Source: Quillaja saponaria (lineage: Eukaryota; Streptophyta; Magnoliopsida; Fabales; Quillajaceae). From it: a stretch of DNA of 64,000 nt. The stretch is taken from NCBI GenBank assembly GCA_029379385.1, contig CM055617.1:7812001-7876000 (forward strand). Reading direction: 5' to 3'. The notes under the pieces are model-generated. The model did no database searches. It saw nothing but the letters and a program-made list of their open reading frames with translations, and had not been told where the DNA came from. The position numbers and the translations under genes were made by a program. Shown in pieces: positions 14,999 through 28,600 of this stretch; the first letter of the stretch is position 1, and each line of letters opens with the position of its first letter.

Positions 14999-15052
14999 CG
15001 ACTTCACTTCCTTAACTAATGGTGGAGATTTATTATATTCAACGGTTAATTT

Positions 15053-15296
15053 TTCTAGAATTCATCTAGAAAATATCTAGATATTTCTAGAAGTTGTATA
15101 AATATCGAGACCTACTAGAACTATGTACAAGGTTCTAGAGTATTTCATAATTTCTCATATCTTTTAAAAACTTATAGAGTCTTCTAGAATGTCCTAGAAC
15201 CTTCTAGAGTCTTATGGAACTTTCTAGAAACTTATGGAAACTTTGGGTTCTAGAACCTTCCGGAATCTTTCGGATCCTCTTAGAATGTTCTAGGAA
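15053..15296. promoter_or_regulatory. Array of heat shock element modules in the LTR
   Basis: Heat shock factors bind alternating nTTCn and nGAAn modules spaced every 5 bp. Here TTCTAGAA occurs repeatedly, for example at 15053-15060, 15085-15092, 15182-15189, 15222-15229 and 15248-15255. From 15182 to 15244 thirteen consecutive 5-bp modules keep phase, eight of them perfect. After a one-base shift a second phased run goes from 15248 to about 15296 and opens with four perfect modules in a row, TTCTAGAACCTTCCGGAA. The pattern is palindromic, so it works for either strand. Heat-responsive use is inference. Confidence 0.65.
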
Positions 15297-15386
15297 CTTA
15301 TATAACAATATTGTATAAGCATAACACATACCTCAAGTTGTTGTCTAAGTGGTGCCAAGTAGGCAACGATTTAGGGGAGTGTAACA

Positions 15387-15399
15387 TTCTCCCCCACCT
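15387..15399 (-). other. Polypurine tract of the retrotransposon
   Basis: On the minus strand AGGTGGGGGAGAA directly precedes the LTR terminus TGTTACA. This is the standard plus-strand priming site and supports the LTR boundary. Confidence 0.8.
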
Positions 15400-18300
15400 A
15401 ATATGGTGACGTCCTCGTCACTACCTTCTCTTGAAACTCAGCTATTTAGGAATTTCCACAGAAGAGTCTTTATGTTCCCAGCTTGCCTAGCTACCCTATT
15501 GTCCCCTCCATTTGACCAAATATTCGACATAGCCTGATATAGCACCTTGCTTTGGGGTAACTCAGTGAGCAAGGATGTAGTCTATCTTTTTGTAAAACTA
15601 GATAGTGATGGATGTAGGAGCCTTCTTAGACTCATTTCTACTAAGGTCTTCCATGTTAGCATGATAAAGCTTTAAGAGACTTACATGAAAAACTGGATGA
15701 AGATGAACATTTGGAGGCAACTCCAAACAATAAGATACCTTGCCAATTCTCTTAACGATGGCCCTTTGTGAAGCTTCTTGAATGATTTTCCTTGATGAGG
15801 AAGGAGCTTCACCACGACAAAGTCACATTCTTTAAACTTCAAGTGCCTCATTTTCTCATCGGCCCATTTCCTCATCTTCTTAGCCTGTCTTGGCCAAGTA
15901 TAACTTCGCCATGTCTACTTGCTCATGCCATCCTTTGGCAAACTTATAGGTTATGGGACTCTTGCCGATGTAACCAATAGCAAGAGTAGCAGGTGTCAAT
16001 GGTTGTTGAACCTTGGCAAGTTCAAATGGGCCACAATGAGTGAACTCGCTCCTTTGTAAGTTATAAGAGAATTGAGCAATATTAAGCAACTTCACCCAAT
16101 TCCTTTGGATTAGTACTCACATAGTGCCTCAAGTATAACTCTAACAAAGCATTCACCCATTCGGTTTGGCCATTAGTCTATGGATGAAAGCTTGTTGAGA
16201 AGTTCAAATCTGATCACTATGATTTTGAAGAGTTTCGTCCAAAATCATCATGTGAAGCATGCATCTCGATCACTAATAATGGATTTAAGAACTCCCCAAT
16301 ACTTCACTACGTATTTGAAGAAAAGACAGGCTACCTCATTTGTTGGGACATCCTTGGATGCTGGAATGAACACCCTATACTTATAAAATTAGTCTGCTAT
16401 GACCATTATAATACCACACCTTTTAGACTTAGGTAGGCTGGTGATGAAATCCATGGAAATACTTTCCCAAGGTCTTTCTAGAATTGGCAAAGGCTCCAGC
16501 AATCCTGTGAGTTATTTTTGCTCTATCTTGTTTTGTTGGCATACAAGACAAGTTCTTACATACAATTCTATATTATCCTACATATGTGGCCGATAATAAG
16601 CATCCTTAACAAGGTGCCAAGATACGAAGCATACCTGGATTTCCAGCCCATTTAGAGTCGTGACATTCCTTAAGAACATTCCTTCCTCAACTTTCCCCAC
16701 TTTGGCACATAGAGACAATAGCTCTTTTCAAAGAGTAAATCATCTTTACTTCAAAACCATCTAGTCTTGCCTTGCTTTCGCACACTTTATCAAGGATTTG
16801 ACAAGATGGTCATGTTCAATACCCTCATTTATTTGATCAAGTAAGGGACTTTCCAATTTTTTTAATGCTGTAAGTTCTGCCTTTTGACTTAATCCATCTA
16901 CCATTAAGTTAGTCTTGCCTGGCTTGTACTTTTTGACATTATCAAACTCAGCTAGAAAGTCTTGCCGCCTTGCTTGTTTTGCAATAAGCTTCCATTGCAT
17001 AAGAAAGTAACTAAAGGCAACGTTGTTAGTCTTCACCACAAATCTCGATCCATGCAAGTAATGCCTCCACATTCTACGACAATGCACAACTACAGATCAT
17101 TTCCTCTTCTTGCACCATATACTTATCATTATGTGCCATTCAATTTTATGCTCTCATATGCAATGGGATGTCCTTGCATCAACACCCCTCTAATAGCAAA
17201 GTCGGATGCATCGGTGTATACCTCTTATGGCTTATTATAATCAAGAAGTGCTAGAACGGGTTCCTCCATCACTCCCTTCTTAAGAGCTTCAAAGGCTTTT
17301 GTTGCATTGAACTGTCCACTCCCATGTCTTATTCTTCTTTCATAGATCTGTTAAAGGAGCTGCTAATAATGAGTACCCTTTTATGAACTGTTAATAGTAA
17401 TTTGCCAAGCCAATGAAGGATAGTAGCTTAGGCACTTTCTTAGGTGGCTCTCATTCTTGGATTGCCTTGATCTTAGATTCCTCCATTCGAAGCTTCCTAA
17501 CACCTATTTTGTGGTTTAAAAACACCACTTCTTTTTTTGCAAAGGCACATTTCTCCATTTTGACATAAAACTCATTTTTCCTTAAAGCTTGGTAAACTTG
17601 TTGTAGATGTTGCACATGTTCTTCAAGAGTCTTATTGTACACCACAATGTCATCTAGATATGCTAAGACAAACTTATTCAAGAAAGGATGAAATACTTCA
17701 TTCATAAGAGTGCAAAAAGTGGCAGGAGCATTAGTAAAACCAAAGGGCATGACCAAGAATTCAAAAGAGTCATACCTTGTTACACATGTGGTCTTTTGCT
17801 CATCACCTTCCGCGATCCACACTTAGTAGGATCCCAATCTTAAATACAACTTGGTGAACCAACTTGCATTACCAAGTTGGTCAAACAAGTTAGTTATCAA
17901 CGGAATGGGATACTTGTTCTTCACTATAATCTTATTCAAAGCTCAATAGTCGATGCATAGACGGAGTGAACCATCATGCGTCTTTTGGAACAACACATGT
18001 CACCCTAAGGAGCCTTCGATGATTGGATGTAACCTACATCTAAGAGCTCTTTAAGTTGTCTCCTTAGCTCTTTCATTTCAGTGGAGCCATCCGGTAAGGT
18101 GCCATGGCAAGAGGCTTAACATTCGACTCTAACTCGATCTTATGATCAACTTCCTTTCTAGGCGGCTACCTTTTAGGTAACTTAGTCGGACATTACGTCC
18201 TTATACTCTTCAAGGACACTAAGAATTTCTACTAGGAAGTGCCTCAAGTTGAGAAGGATTCATGTCTTCATTCAACCTCAAAGTCGCAAGATATGTAGGC

Positions 18301-18540
18301 TACTTCTTTTTTACACCTTTTGATAGTTGCATGGTGGATAATGCCTTTTTTTTATTACAACCTCTCTAGCCGTAGGTATCATGCATGCATTGCCCTCACC
18401 CGCACATGGTGTTTGCATGAGGGATTAGGAAGGCACAAACATAATCAATGAATTCTATACCGAGTATTATCAGATAATCATCCATAGAAACAATAGTAAA
18501 CAGAATTTCTCGATGATAATGTTTAGCCCTGGAGTCAGCG

Positions 18541-18954
18541 GAGCATAAGAAGAATGGTTAAAACTAGTTTCACATACCCAGTAAAAAGAGAGTTTTTTAT
18601 AATGTTTAAATTACATAATATTACAAAGTACAAACTGATTAGCTTGAAACACATACAAGAAACATAATTCAACAGTTCATTTAACCAGGGCTTATGTTTT
18701 TTGATACCATGTTACAAACATCTAATGAAATACAGCCATTGTAAACTTGAATTTTTTTACTAAGATCTGCATCTAGTTCATTGTGAAATGGAACGTCCTA
18801 ACATAGCTTGCCGTACACTCCTAAATATTTAGGAAACTTCAAAAGAACATAGTAGATGATGAAAAAATCAGACTTACATCTCATAATGCAATATGCGGAA
18901 AACAAGGACATGTCATTTGCAATGGATGGTACGTCGTATGGTTAACCCATTTGA
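18541..18954. other. Unassigned DNA between retroelement and copy B
   Basis: No gene seen. It may be further decayed retroelement sequence: on the minus strand TGGTATCA occurs near 18705, resembling a methionine-tRNA primer site, but no LTR end fits beside it. Confidence 0.4.
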
Positions 18955-21173
18955 ATCAAAAATAAAAGGAGGCATCACTTTTTTATATACTAATAAATTA
19001 ATAGGACAATTAAATAAGATTCTTTAGTTAATATTAAAGTAACAAAAACTTACTTTATAAACTTATATATTATATATTTCTCCCTGAAGAGGTTGATATA
19101 TAAATTAATATATAATTAAGAGTAGTAGCAGCTCCTACGATGGAATATGAGCCCCGTACGAAATCCCATAAGGAGATATATAGAAACCTTGGGATCTGAT
19201 CTTGAATTTGTCAACTAGAGAGAGACTTCATCATCTTCTTCTTCTATATATATAAAATCACCACTCCTATGTTTATAGTTAATTTATAAAGTAAGCTATA
19301 TATTTTTAATTATCCTCTTTACCACCTCGTATGTTTACTAATAATATAATGTATTATTATTAAACTTAGGTCTTCATCATGTATAAATGAGAATCAACTT
19401 TTCGGTTGTTTTTGTAGATTTAGTTGACGACTTATGAATAAATATATATTAGAAATATATTGATGAAATACATGATAATTTATAAACTAGTATATTATTG
19501 AATGTAAATAGCCAGATGGAACAACGCTTTATAAATTAATAAATTTAAACAGAACTGTTCCCAACTTAGAGGGGAAAAAAATTGAATTGAGTTGTCCCAA
19601 ACCCACATCCTACCTCAGCCCACCTCACCGCAGAGCCCAAAGGCTAGTAACTTTTTCATGTGATCACTACTTTATAATAATTGATATAAAAGTCTTGCAT
19701 ATCTATAAATGAATTAAATCCTTTAAATTTTCAACTCTTTAAAGTTTAAGATCTAAATTAGCAAAATTAATTCAAAACATCATCAATTGCAAGCAAAAGT
19801 CATTGACCAAATCCAAGTTCTCATAGGTGAGTTTAATTTTGTGGTAATTTATATTTTAAAAATATATTTTGCTTACTAAATCTTGTCCAACCCAAATGAA
19901 ACGAAAAATTATCATGAAAAAGGTCAATTATATTTACATATCATTTTCTAAAGAGTTTTTGTATTGTATTTTTTTTTTTTTTTTTTTTGAGAAAATATTT
20001 TCTAAAGAGTTTCATTTACTTATTGATTAATTATAGTTCTATGTTTCAAATTCTACATTCATTATAAATAAGAAATTTATGAGACGAGTCATAAATTATT
20101 TTTAATTGTGAAAAATCAAACTTTTATAGATCAACTAAAAATAAATTAGTAATCGTGTAATTGTTTTTTCTTTAACATGAGATGTGTTGAAATCTATAAA
20201 CTGTACAATGCAATAAATTTTTTTCTTCTAAAAAATTTCAGTTCAGATAAAGATAAGATAATTTTAATCAATTTGGAACGACGACAGAGACTTTATAATT
20301 AATTGACCAAAATTAGCTTCTTCAAAACACTTTAGACAACGTAAGAAATAAGTGATTCTATTAAATACAAATTAGTATTAGATCCTAGGAAAGATGTAAT
20401 TAATTAGTACGAATATTAATATTTATTTGTTGTAATAAACAATAGAAAGAAGCCAAACACGATGAATGGCTGCGGCGCCGCTTGCTGATCTATAGTAAGG
20501 TCACATACGCACGAGGGAACGTTAATTATTTGATGTATTATTAATGAAAGGGTAGACTTAAATGCCTCACATGTTAACTAACTTGTTTATATCAAAAGAC
20601 TTCCCCGGATTTGATGGAGACCCAAACCCAAGACTCTCCTCTCTTTATTGAGAAATTCTTAGGAGTTCATACGCATTATTATTATGTAATGTTAGTTGGA
20701 TCATTAATTGTAGACTAATTGTTAGTATGAGTTTATGGTCTCGTGTAGATAACAAGTGCATTTGATCTAATCGAAAATTTAGATAAGTTGAGATACGACA
20801 TAAACGAGAGTGAAACTCATAACCTGCAGGGTGGGGAGAGAGCATCAACCTCTGATATTATGAGGCTTAAGTTATGCTCGAACTGATTGGAAGAATTCGA
20901 AAATTAGATAAAAAAAATTTTATTTTTTCTTTTATATATAGTGTATTGTACCAACATACTTCATATTCACATTAGAAGTGAAAATCTTAAATGCAACCCC
21001 CTAAGTCATTTATTTATCTTTAACAAATCATTATATATGCAAGTTGATCAGTTGATTAAATAGTTGGGTTTAATTATTTCTCTCAATAAGTTAACCTAAA
21101 GTTCTATATAATTTTAATTACTTTTAACAATGAAGCGAAACTTGAGATTACAAATATTAGTTCAAATGTTAGG

Positions 21174-21623
21174 TAGGGGTGGCAATGAGCCGAGCTAACT
21201 CGTGAATAGCTCGTGAGCTATTCGTTAAGAACTCGGATCAAGCTCGGCTCGTTTAAAAAACGAGCCGATTTTGAGTTTTATTTTAAGCTTGTTTAGTAAA
21301 ACGAGCTCAGTCTTTTCAAAGCTCGGCTCGTGGGCTAGCTAGTTTAATATTATTTAATAAAAATTTTATTATTTATATATACATTTATAATAAATCCATT
21401 TATATACAAAAAAATTAACATAAATTGTTACTTGGATTAGTGGTAATTCGCACAAATACTCATTAAGTGGTCTTGAGTTCAACTCTCATTGTCTACAAAA
21501 TTACCACTAAAAAAAAAATTGTTACTTACTACCAAAAAAAATTATGTTAAGATCCAGAATGAGCTGAGCTTGAATATTTGCTCGTGAGCCTGAGCCGAGC
21601 TTCAGCTCGGCTTGACATCCCTA
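21174..21623. mobile_element. 450-bp MITE-like insertion in copy B only
   Basis: The sequence starts TAGGGGTGGCAA and ends TTGACATCCCTA, which are imperfect terminal inverted repeats. The inside is rich in inverted GAGCTCG and GAGCCGAG words. Copy A has the uninterrupted site (ATGTTAGGTTTTAT near 8380), so this is an insertion after duplication or a clean loss from A. There is no room for a transposase, so it is non-autonomous. The family is unclear: a 2-bp TA duplication is possible if the ends are GGGG/CCCC, and hAT-like ends are the alternative. Confidence 0.7.
21434..21515 (+). mobile_element. Short tRNA-derived SINE nested in the MITE
   Basis: An insertion of about 82 bp is flanked by a perfect 12-bp direct repeat, AAATTGTTACTT, at 21422-21433 and 21516-21527. 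It ends in an A-run. It has an A-box-like TGGATTAGTGG near its start and a B-box-like GTTCAACTC further on, at a tRNA-like distance. Target duplication, A tail and internal Pol III boxes together define a SINE. Its length is at the short end for plant SINEs, so it may be partial. Confidence 0.65.
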
Positions 21624-24600
21624 GATTTTATATTAAAAATACGTACTAAAACATCAGATGTTATATATTAAATAAAATCAAATATTGAGTTCATATTAAT
21701 TATACTATTAAGCCTAAGATCGAAATACAACTCAATTTCACACAATTGGATGGCAGCATTGACTCTTGAAGTTCGAATGGAAGCCTCGATCGAGGAAAGC
21801 TCCCAAGACCTTTGTCTAATGGGGAAATTTTAGTTATATATATATATATATATAAATTGTGTTAATAAATAAATTAATTTACTTGCAAAAGTCAGAGCAT
21901 TGAAGCCATTGATATATTGTTTTTCTCTCATTCTGGATTTTCTATGATCTTACTTACTACCAAAAAAAAATTAAACAAATGAAAGAATTCTTATTCACAT
22001 ATATATAATTAAATTTTTTTTCTCTCTTCAACTTAATCCCATAAAACTTGTTAACTTTATAATTTTATTTAGATTCAATTTGAACCGATCCACTTATTTT
22101 ATTAATTATTTGTTAATTAAAATATAATGTCATAATTGTTTCAATTTATTAATAAGTTCAATTAGTTTTTTTTCTTATGAGTAAAACCTATATATACCAT
22201 GAGAACATGGTGTGGTTAACTATCACTTTCAACACGATAAGCAAGTAATAATTTCAAAATTGTGAAAAAGAAATTAAAATACCATGCAGATCTATGGAGA
22301 AGATTTATTTATTTATTTATTTTAAAATTAGAAATGAATCCTTGAGATCATGCCAAACACATTGCTGGAGTCAACACTGTTTTTGTGATACTATTTTAAC
22401 CTATAAAAAAGGCATTAACAAATATATAAGACTTCAATTAAATTCTAATTAAACTTCATATATTAAATTCTAAACATTCTGGTAGATCGTGTATCACTCA
22501 AAAGTAATCACACAATTAATGTTGATACAGGGTAACTTTGCTTTTTTTTCTTTTTTCTTTTTTTTTAATTGAAAGGAAAAGAAAAGACAAGAAAAGCAAC
22601 AACGAAAACAAAAGAGCTAAAAATTGTTATCCTACGTTGTCAAACTATCCCAGCAGTTTTTTTTTTACATACATATATCTATGATGGGTGTTTTAAATAT
22701 ATAGATATATATTTATTTATTTATATATTCCGTTTTTTTTTCCTCAAATACATGTGTTAAGAATTTTGAACAAGAACACATTATTATTATGTTTTACGTT
22801 TATTTTTTTGAGTTTTTAAATTTAAAATATGTGAATGAGAAAGACAACTCATTCATTTGTTATAAAAGGAAAATGAACTGAGAATTTTCTTTTTAAAAAA
22901 TATTATAATAAATTAAACAAAAATTCGTACATTAATTTGTATGATTTATAGTTAGTTTGAATCTTATTTTGAAGCTTAAACCAAGAAACTAAATGAATAG
23001 AATTTTATTTACTTATATATTCCACTTTCATTTTCTTTTCCCAAACAAGAGGATGAAGTAACAATCTCTCAAAAGGAAAAAATAATAATTTATTCCCAAT
23101 CCACTGGCAGTAAAATTGCTCATACTTTCAATAATTAAAAATCCAAATCCACTAGCAAGTAGCAACCAAAACAATTTTTATTTTTATTTTTATTCTGTAC
23201 AATTTTCTAAGAACATAGAAATCTTCTTTGTAATATAAAGATCTTGTCTGCTTCCTAATGGAAGTTACCAAGTATTCCAGAAAGCTTGTCATATATAAGC
23301 AGGAATTTTGTTAAAGGTTTCTAACTTATAATTAATGCCCCCTAAATCAGAAAACAATGTCAGGGAGACATTAAACTTTCTCACATGAACTATTACTACA
23401 TGACAAGTTTTGCTTGCGATTGTTAACTGTGGAGGAACAACTATAAGGATTAACATATATTCTTTTTATTTTCTGTAATGTAAAAATTGAAATAGTGTTC
23501 TATAAATTTCGATCATAAATTTTACATAAAACATTCCTTGGTTTTATTAGTATTTGTAATAAATTTTACTATGTCCTTAAATTTCTCGGATTCGCCACTA
23601 CGCCTATGTATAAGTATGACTATGTTGTTTTGCTAAGGGTTTATTAGAGAATTTGGAGGGAGATGAGCAGACATGAGATGGAGGGAGAGAAGGAACAGAG
23701 AGAAAATAATATATATATATATATACAAAACTGACACGGGTGGGTCGGTAAAAAAATACGTATCTAAGCGTGTGAACTCAGCTGAACTTCTTTTTATCTT
23801 TTATTCTCTCTCCTCTACACTATCTAGGACCCCCCTTAGTCATAGGGAATACGAGGGCTTAGATCGATCGATTCCAATAATAGGGATGAGCTGAAAAAAA
23901 TATAGTATTACATATTTTTACGATTATATTCGTAAAATATTTATTTAAATATTATTAGTTATTTACTAAAAAAAGGTAAGAGTATATTACAAACAAATAT
24001 TATCGCGTAACTTATTTCTTTTATTCAAATCTTCTCAATTTAGAGAAATTAAACTAAAAATAAAAATTGTATTTGGGAAAAATTTAGAGAAGTAGATGTA
24101 ACCTTATACTTCTTCTTCCCTCAATTCCTTTCATCCAAATAGATCATAAGTAGTAATAGGTTGAGTTTGAATGCGTGAAATTAGAATTAGATTTGAAATT
24201 GTAAAACCAATTTCAATTATATTAGAATTGGAAATTATTAGAATTGCAATTTATGAGTTTGGATCACAAGAAATAATTATAATCATAATTGTGCTTCAAG
24301 TACTTGGTTGTCATTTCCGACAAGTTCCAATGGTGGTTATCATCGCCTCCAACTAGTCCTACAATGGTTATTATCATCTTCAACGAGTTCTGACAATAGA
24401 TGTTTGCATCTCTGAAGGTCTCACTGGTGACTGAGGTCTTCTCTAATTGATTTTGACAGCAGTTCTCATCATCTCAGATTGATTTCGTTGGTAGTTGTAG
24501 TCGTTTTCAACGAATCCCAATGGTGGTTTTCGTCTCCTCCAACGGGTCTTACTGGTTGTTGTTGTCTTCTCTAACAAGACCCGATGTGATGATTGTTGAC

Positions 24601-25646
24601 TTCAAAGAGTCCCGAGGGTTGTGTTCATCATTGTATATGATGGGATGACGACTTAAGGAAAGGTTCCAATAAGTAACAACCTACGGCTGGTGGAAGAGGT
24701 TGTCGATAGATGCAAATGACAAACGGTATAGCCTGATCGGATGTGCCACCAAAACTAAGTGGTTGCCAATCTTATATACAAATGATTTAGGATAAAAATT
24801 ATTTGTAATTGTAGTTTTTAGGATTTACCTATTAAGAATTGAAAATTATGTTTTATAATTTGTAGATGTTTCTCAACTATTTAAAATTAAGTTGAGAATT
24901 CTAATTTAAATTTTAAATTGTTCGCCAAACTAGAAATTAAATAGTTCAATTTCCAAATCTAATTCATTGTATCTAAACAGACCCCTTAGGTTCATTTCAA
25001 TGAAAAGAAATTGAGGGAGAATAAAGAGCTAAGATAGAAGTGTTTATTTTCCTTGGTTTTAAGATTTATTTTTTTTTCATTTTTTTTTTGTCACATGAGT
25101 GAGAGGAAATGAAGACTTACATTTTATTTTTAATTCTTTCAAATTATGAATATTTAGAGGGAAAAGATAAGATAAATTATAATTTTTTCCAGTAGGAACT
25201 AAAATACCCTTATTATTTCCATCAAATATCTATTAATACTACAATAAAATATTTTAAGGGCTTAATCATAAAATTATGTGATAACATATCATGTCCTCTC
25301 ATTTCCTCCCAATTCTCAAATAAAAAATATACATTTATCTTCTCAGTTTATTTTTAAAACTGTCAAATAAGAGAAATCATCTGTATCATTTTGTCTCAGT
25401 CGTCTCTCCTTTCAAACTCCCACTTCGACCCATAGTTAGCTTAGAGTTTGCCGTTTTGGTGTTAACCACACTAATATTCTCGAAAGACAGTAAAACTCGC
25501 GGTCGTCAGTTGTCGTTTATATCTCACCTTGGGCTGCTATTCACTCTTCTGCCTCGCGAACAAAGAGTATTAGCATTTAGCAGACGTTGTCTGTCTCTTT
25601 GACACTGCGTCGTCATTCGTCTTCAGCTTCTTCTATCAGTAACACA

Positions 25647-28600
25647 GTGGGTAGCACCGTGGTGGAGAAGAAAGAGGAGCAGCTCCGCAAAGAAATCGAA
25701 GAGCTTCAACGGCAACAATTCAAGGTCTTCTCTTTTTATCACTCTCACTCTCTCCTAGGAAGCTCTATTTTTTTTCTTGCTCAGTTTCGATTCTGAACGT
25801 AGCTTTGTTTCTATTTGAAAATTTACAGATTACTAAGAAGCTTCCAGATCCTCTGGGACTTCGCAGGGGTGGGTTTTCTGGTGCTGGTCTACGCAACTTT
25901 GCAGCTAATGGGTCACGCCAGCTGGGCTTTGTTCGACCCGTATTTACTTACTCTCTTCTTCTTCGTTTCTATGTTCTATGGTTGTTTCTGTAAAAGCAGT
26001 ACCTGAAAGAATTTTCTTATATTTTACTTGTTTATTCTTGTCTCTATGTATGAAGCCTGATCATTGAATTGAAATATGTTTTTGAGCTATATTCTATACT
26101 GTAGTCTTCTTTCCCCCTTCATTTCAAACAAAGAGTGTTTTTCTTTATTTTTTTAATTGAATTGTAAGATGGTACACTTTTTAATTGATGTTTCAGGGGG
26201 ATAGGAATGAAGAAGACCAACAGCCTGCCAAACGCAGGCTATCCTCAGCTGTAGTCAAGGTACAAAAATGGCATTACTGTAATAATTAATAATTGGTCTT
26301 TCTCCTTGTTATTTGTAATGTTTCTGATTTGATACCCCGACCCATAAAGACCCAAAGAGTGAATGCAAGTAATAGAAGGTAGCATTGATTAAACTGGTCC
26401 TTATTTGGAAATGAAGGTCGGGGAACAAGAAATTTCTGAGGACGTTGAGGTGGCAAAGGATGTGGAAAAGAAGGAATTTAACTGGCGAGGCAGTTACTTG
26501 GACTGGCACAGTTGATCAGAGCGATAGCAAGCCATCCAATCCACACCATAGTGGTTTGTCTATTAGGGATGTCAATAAAAGAGCCATGAAGCCGGTAAAT
26601 ATGGAGTGTCTTTATCTTCTTGAGAAGTCATGCCTTATGGTTACAAATTTATGCTTTTGTCCTGTTTTCTTCTTTTTCCTTGTAAGGATTCTGAAATTCC
26701 TGCTGAAAATGTCCCAAGGGTGCTTCCAAAGAATGAGGACCCAAGTTTAGTTAATAGGAATAAAAGAATGTTGGGTCAACTTTTGGGTACTTTGGAGGTA
26801 TGTTAGATTAGTTGCTTAGATTTAAATACAGTTATGTTGTTATCCCAATCTTTTAGGGGAATTTATTAGCTGTTTTTTGTTATGCCTTTTTAAAACATCC
26901 CCAAACCAAAATTCACCCTTCAAATTTGTTGTTTCAAATATTTTAAGAGAATTAAAAATCTTGGTTTTCTTCAGGTATTCTTTCCCTCTTTTATTTTTTC
27001 ATGAAATTTGAAGTCCTGCCAGGTCCTGAAATGTAGGTCATACCTCCCATGTTCTCTACCCTATTTAGCCCAAACCATATGAAACCTGGTAGAAGGAAGC
27101 AGCTTTCCTATCTGAACGTATCTTAAACTGCATCTTGAAAGCCGCCCTGCCCTTAATAATAGTTTCACCAGTAAAGTGAAAAACTCTACAATTTATTTAT
27201 GAATGTAATCTAATAAAGGGAGGTTGTTATCAAGAAAATTTCAGAAAAATGAATATGCAAATGATGAATCTAAACTTAGAATGTTGAGAGATGAACCAAT
27301 AGAAATCAAATGAAGAAATTTCAGTATGGATGCATTGCATGATGTATGTTTTAGGTGGTAGTGTGTAGCTTCCCTACAGCCCAGCCGATTTTACCTTCTC
27401 TCTATTCAATTTTCCAAGTTTTGAACCGAACACCAACTGTTCAGAAGTCATTTCTGTCTAAAATAGACTCCAATCAACTAAAGTTTTTTGCAAATAAAGT
27501 TACATTTCATGTTTCTTTCTCCCTCCTCTTGAATACATATGAGCTGGCTTTTTTCCTTCTTTTATATTTGTAAATTGGAGCTTTATGTTTTATAGTTTTA
27601 TTTCTATGTAATGATTTATTTTCTCTTCATGTGATACTGTCTCAGAGATTCAGGAAAGAAGATATGCAGCTTTCAGGAACAGAGGCATACATGCGAAGAT
27701 CTCATTCTTTGCAAAGAGTAAGCATGTATCCACTGTTTGTAACGTGTTTTTCCCATTTCATAATTGAGATATTGGAAACTTGAGGTATCAACAGTTGTAT
27801 CCTTGTCTGTTAGATTTAGTTGGATGCTTAAAGAGAGTACACCTTCAATTACATGGAGAATTTGTAGTGGAATGTGCTACAATTTTGTCAATAGATGTGT
27901 ATATAGTTACTGTCTTTCTAAATTATACTTACAATGTTTGGGATCTTTTTCATGTCTATAAATTAAAACTTTAATATATATTACAACATCTGTCCAGATA
28001 GACAAAAGTGGTACTTGAATGTTGTGTTACCACCTCCTTCTAAAATGCTAAATATGAATGTTTTGAAACTTTCTTAGGCTGAACAAAGAGCACGTGAAGA
28101 AAGTGAAAGGCTAAGAATGTGAGCACGTGAACAGATTGTGAAAGATAGAAAAAAAGATCTGGTTGGTTTCCAATTGTCAACTATGCTTAACACCTTCTTC
28201 TTTATTACTGAGACCTTATGACACATCCTCTTCTCCTGTAAGGATAGGCTGATTGTCATCTCAGTTTGTTTTTCTGCTTCCTTTTTCTCCTTTTCTTTTA
28301 GACTCTCAAAGCACGTATTGCTGCTAAGACTGAAGAAAAGAAATTAGAATTGTTGTTCCTTCAGTGGAGTGAGCACCATAAAAGACTTTGCAATTTTCTA
28401 AGGTAAGTATTCTGCAACTGTAAACTTACAAGGAAGGAGTTTTCTCAGACAAAATATTTTGCTTATGCAGGTTGACTAATAACCTGACAGCACACTTTTT
28501 TTTCTTTCTGCTGGTTATTTTTAATTTTGGTCCAAAAGTGTCCATATTCACATTGTATTGAGACGAAGATAAGTTTCTGTTCTTGTGCATTGTAGTGTTG

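Larger units (their letters stand above)
14798..15386 (-). mobile_element. 3' LTR of a Ty3/gypsy retrotransposon
   Basis: The element is on the minus strand. Read that way the LTR begins TGTTACACTCCCC at 15386 and ends GACCGTGACA at 14798, so it has TG...CA ends and is 589 bp. A purine-rich tract lies directly before it (15387-15399), as expected at the 3' LTR. A TATAAATAG box (14990-14998) and an array of heat-shock-like modules (15053-15296) lie in the presumed U3 part. The matching 5' LTR is not in the window, so the LTR is called from its ends, the polypurine tract and the adjacent integrase sequence. Confidence 0.85.
14798..18540 (-). mobile_element. Truncated, degenerate Ty3/gypsy retrotransposon
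   Basis: Minus-strand remains of a gypsy pol polyprotein lie in the order expected for Ty3: protease-like sequence at about 18300-18500, reverse transcriptase at about 17450-18050 with the YLDDIVVY catalytic motif and the GFTNAPATF motif, RNase H at about 16761-17090, integrase zinc-finger and core remnants at about 16100-16680 (TNGQTE-type motif near 16170), and the integrase C-terminal part at 15681-16095. The order RT-RH-IN is diagnostic of Ty3/gypsy, not Ty1/copia. Stops and frameshifts interrupt every domain, and gag and the 5' LTR are missing, so it cannot be autonomous. The right edge near 18540 is where similarity to pol fades. Confidence 0.88.

Noticed and set aside
18695..18715. TGGTATCA on the minus strand, like a primer-binding site for methionine tRNA
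   Set aside because: The neighbouring sequence does not end like the 3' LTR of this element and only 8 bases match.
27355..27573. 72-codon frame inside the pinin gene
   Set aside because: Lies wholly in an intron of the pinin gene model and has no family match.
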